64,000 bases of DNA from Moanibacter sp964542645 (GTDB lineage: Bacteria > Verrucomicrobiota > Verrucomicrobiia > Opitutales > UBA2987): NCBI GenBank assembly GCA_964542645.1, contig CAZIUG010000008.1, positions 124,001-188,000 on the forward strand, given 5' to 3'. Both the position numbers and the translations under genes were made by a program. Of the stretch, positions 63,474 to 64,000 are shown piece after piece (position 1 is the first letter of the stretch; the number at the start of each line of letters is the position of its first letter). Below the pieces are notes generated by a model. It made no database searches and was not told where the DNA came from. It saw nothing but the letters and a program-made list of their open reading frames with translations.

Positions 63474-63992
63474 CTAATCTGTATCTTTTTTCTCCGATTT
63501 AGCCGACAATACGGTCAAAAACCCTCTTGGAGCGGCCCCAAGAAGCGATAATAATCGCTGTGCTGGAGCCTGCAGTAAGCCTAAAAACTGGGCTTTAAGT
63601 GCATCCATCGGAGGTAAGTCTGCCAGCTGTTCAACCTCCCCCGACTGTAGGACGCTTCCACCAAGAATACCACCCTTCACTTCAACCTTTTCCTTTTCAC
63701 TTCTGAATCGGCTTAATGCCTTCGCCACTCCAGGTGGATCTTCGCCTCCAACCACAATGGCAGTCTGTCCTTTGAGCCACTCAGAAATATCAGGCAGTTC
63801 ACGATTCCGGACAACAACCGCCATAGCACTGTTTTTAATAACATGAAATTCAGCACTGTGCTCAGAGAGTTTCCATCTCAATTCTGCCGTGTCCGCCACC
63901 GACACCCGGTCAAAATCCGTCAGATAGAAATAGTCGGATTTATCGAGGTGCTTCCCAATCTCGTCCACAAGATATTTTTTTTCTTCTCTCAA
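63474..63992 (-). CDS. rplJ: 50S ribosomal protein L10
   Basis: Anchors the L7/L12 stalk to 23S rRNA; in E. coli the L10-L12 complex represses its own mRNA. About 172 residues from a TTG at 63992, eight bases from the window end. The frame stays open to the edge, so a slightly longer N-terminus cannot be excluded. ELRWKLSEHSAEFHVIKNSAMA near 38-59 and GVAKALSRFRSEKEKVEVKGGILGG near 87-111 in part identify L10. It precedes rplL by 173 bases in which I see no feature other than the rplL ribosome site. Confidence 0.93.
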   Translation of the reverse strand: MREEKKYLVDEIGKHLDKSDYFYLTDFDRVSVADTAELRWKLSEHSAEFHVIKNSAMAVVVRNRELPDISEWLKGQTAIVVGGEDPPGVAKALSRFRSEKEKVEVKGGILGGSVLQSGEVEQLADLPPMDALKAQFLGLLQAPAQRLLSLLGAAPRGFLTVLSAKSEKKDTD

Positions 63993-64000
63993 ATCGATCC

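Overview
The window is a gene-dense bacterial chromosome segment made almost entirely of core housekeeping genes. I see no insertion sequence, prophage, CRISPR array, integrase or toxin cassette. Several features point to a Gram-negative member of the PVC superphylum, most likely Verrucomicrobiota. They are the large E. coli SI3-type insertion inside the RNA polymerase beta-prime trigger loop, a threonyl-tRNA synthetase with an extra block before its core Cys motif, a stand-alone left-handed beta-helix protein, and two large proteins I do not recognise. This placement is inference; 16S rRNA is not in the window. Heme A synthesis genes and a class 2 (quinone-linked) dihydroorotate dehydrogenase indicate an aerobic respirer.

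Layout. Positions 1-7.2 kb (+ strand): the 3' part of a DinG/XPD-type helicase, then pyrR-pyrB-pyrC joined by ATGA overlaps, a CPBP membrane protease, thiL and tsaE. Positions 7.1-12.2 kb: an unknown basic protein (-), tRNA-Leu(GAG), pyrD (-), an unknown acidic protein (+) and hemB (-). Positions 12.3-23.4 kb (+): cysS, a structured leader with terminator, thrS, ctaA-ctaB-DUF420, gyrB-gyrA and a terminator. Positions 23.5-29.7 kb: a mixed block with a DEDDh-type exonuclease, hisN, a beta-helix protein, tRNA-Gly(GCC), an NtrC-type regulator with a soluble NtrB-type kinase, and a VC0807-like membrane protein.

Positions 29.7-64 kb are all on the - strand. Read in the direction of transcription they run rplJ-rplL-rpoB-rpoC, rpsL-rpsG-fusA, then the full S10, spc and alpha gene clusters to rplQ, a small zinc-ribbon membrane protein, guaA, hisD-hisC-hisB and gltA. 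This joins the classical beta, str, S10, spc and alpha operons in one line. tuf, rpmD, adk, infA and rpmJ are missing from their usual places.

How the genes fit together: pyrimidine synthesis (pyrR, pyrB, pyrC, pyrD), histidine synthesis (hisD, hisC, hisB, with hisN as a likely histidinol-phosphate phosphatase), heme and heme A (hemB, ctaA, ctaB, DUF420), gyrase, and the transcription/translation machinery.

The most notable points are as follows. All four cysteines of the second zinc site of beta-prime are replaced. S12 naturally carries Arg at position 43, the streptomycin-resistance residue. The region before thrS can fold into mutually exclusive hairpins that end in an intrinsic terminator. 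ThrRS lacks its TGS domain. A sigma-54-like promoter sits before the NtrC-type gene. S11 and L17 carry long low-complexity extensions. Two large unknown proteins were found. I did not find a clear novel multi-gene system such as a defence island or biosynthetic cluster; the candidates are single-gene or regulatory oddities inside core operons.
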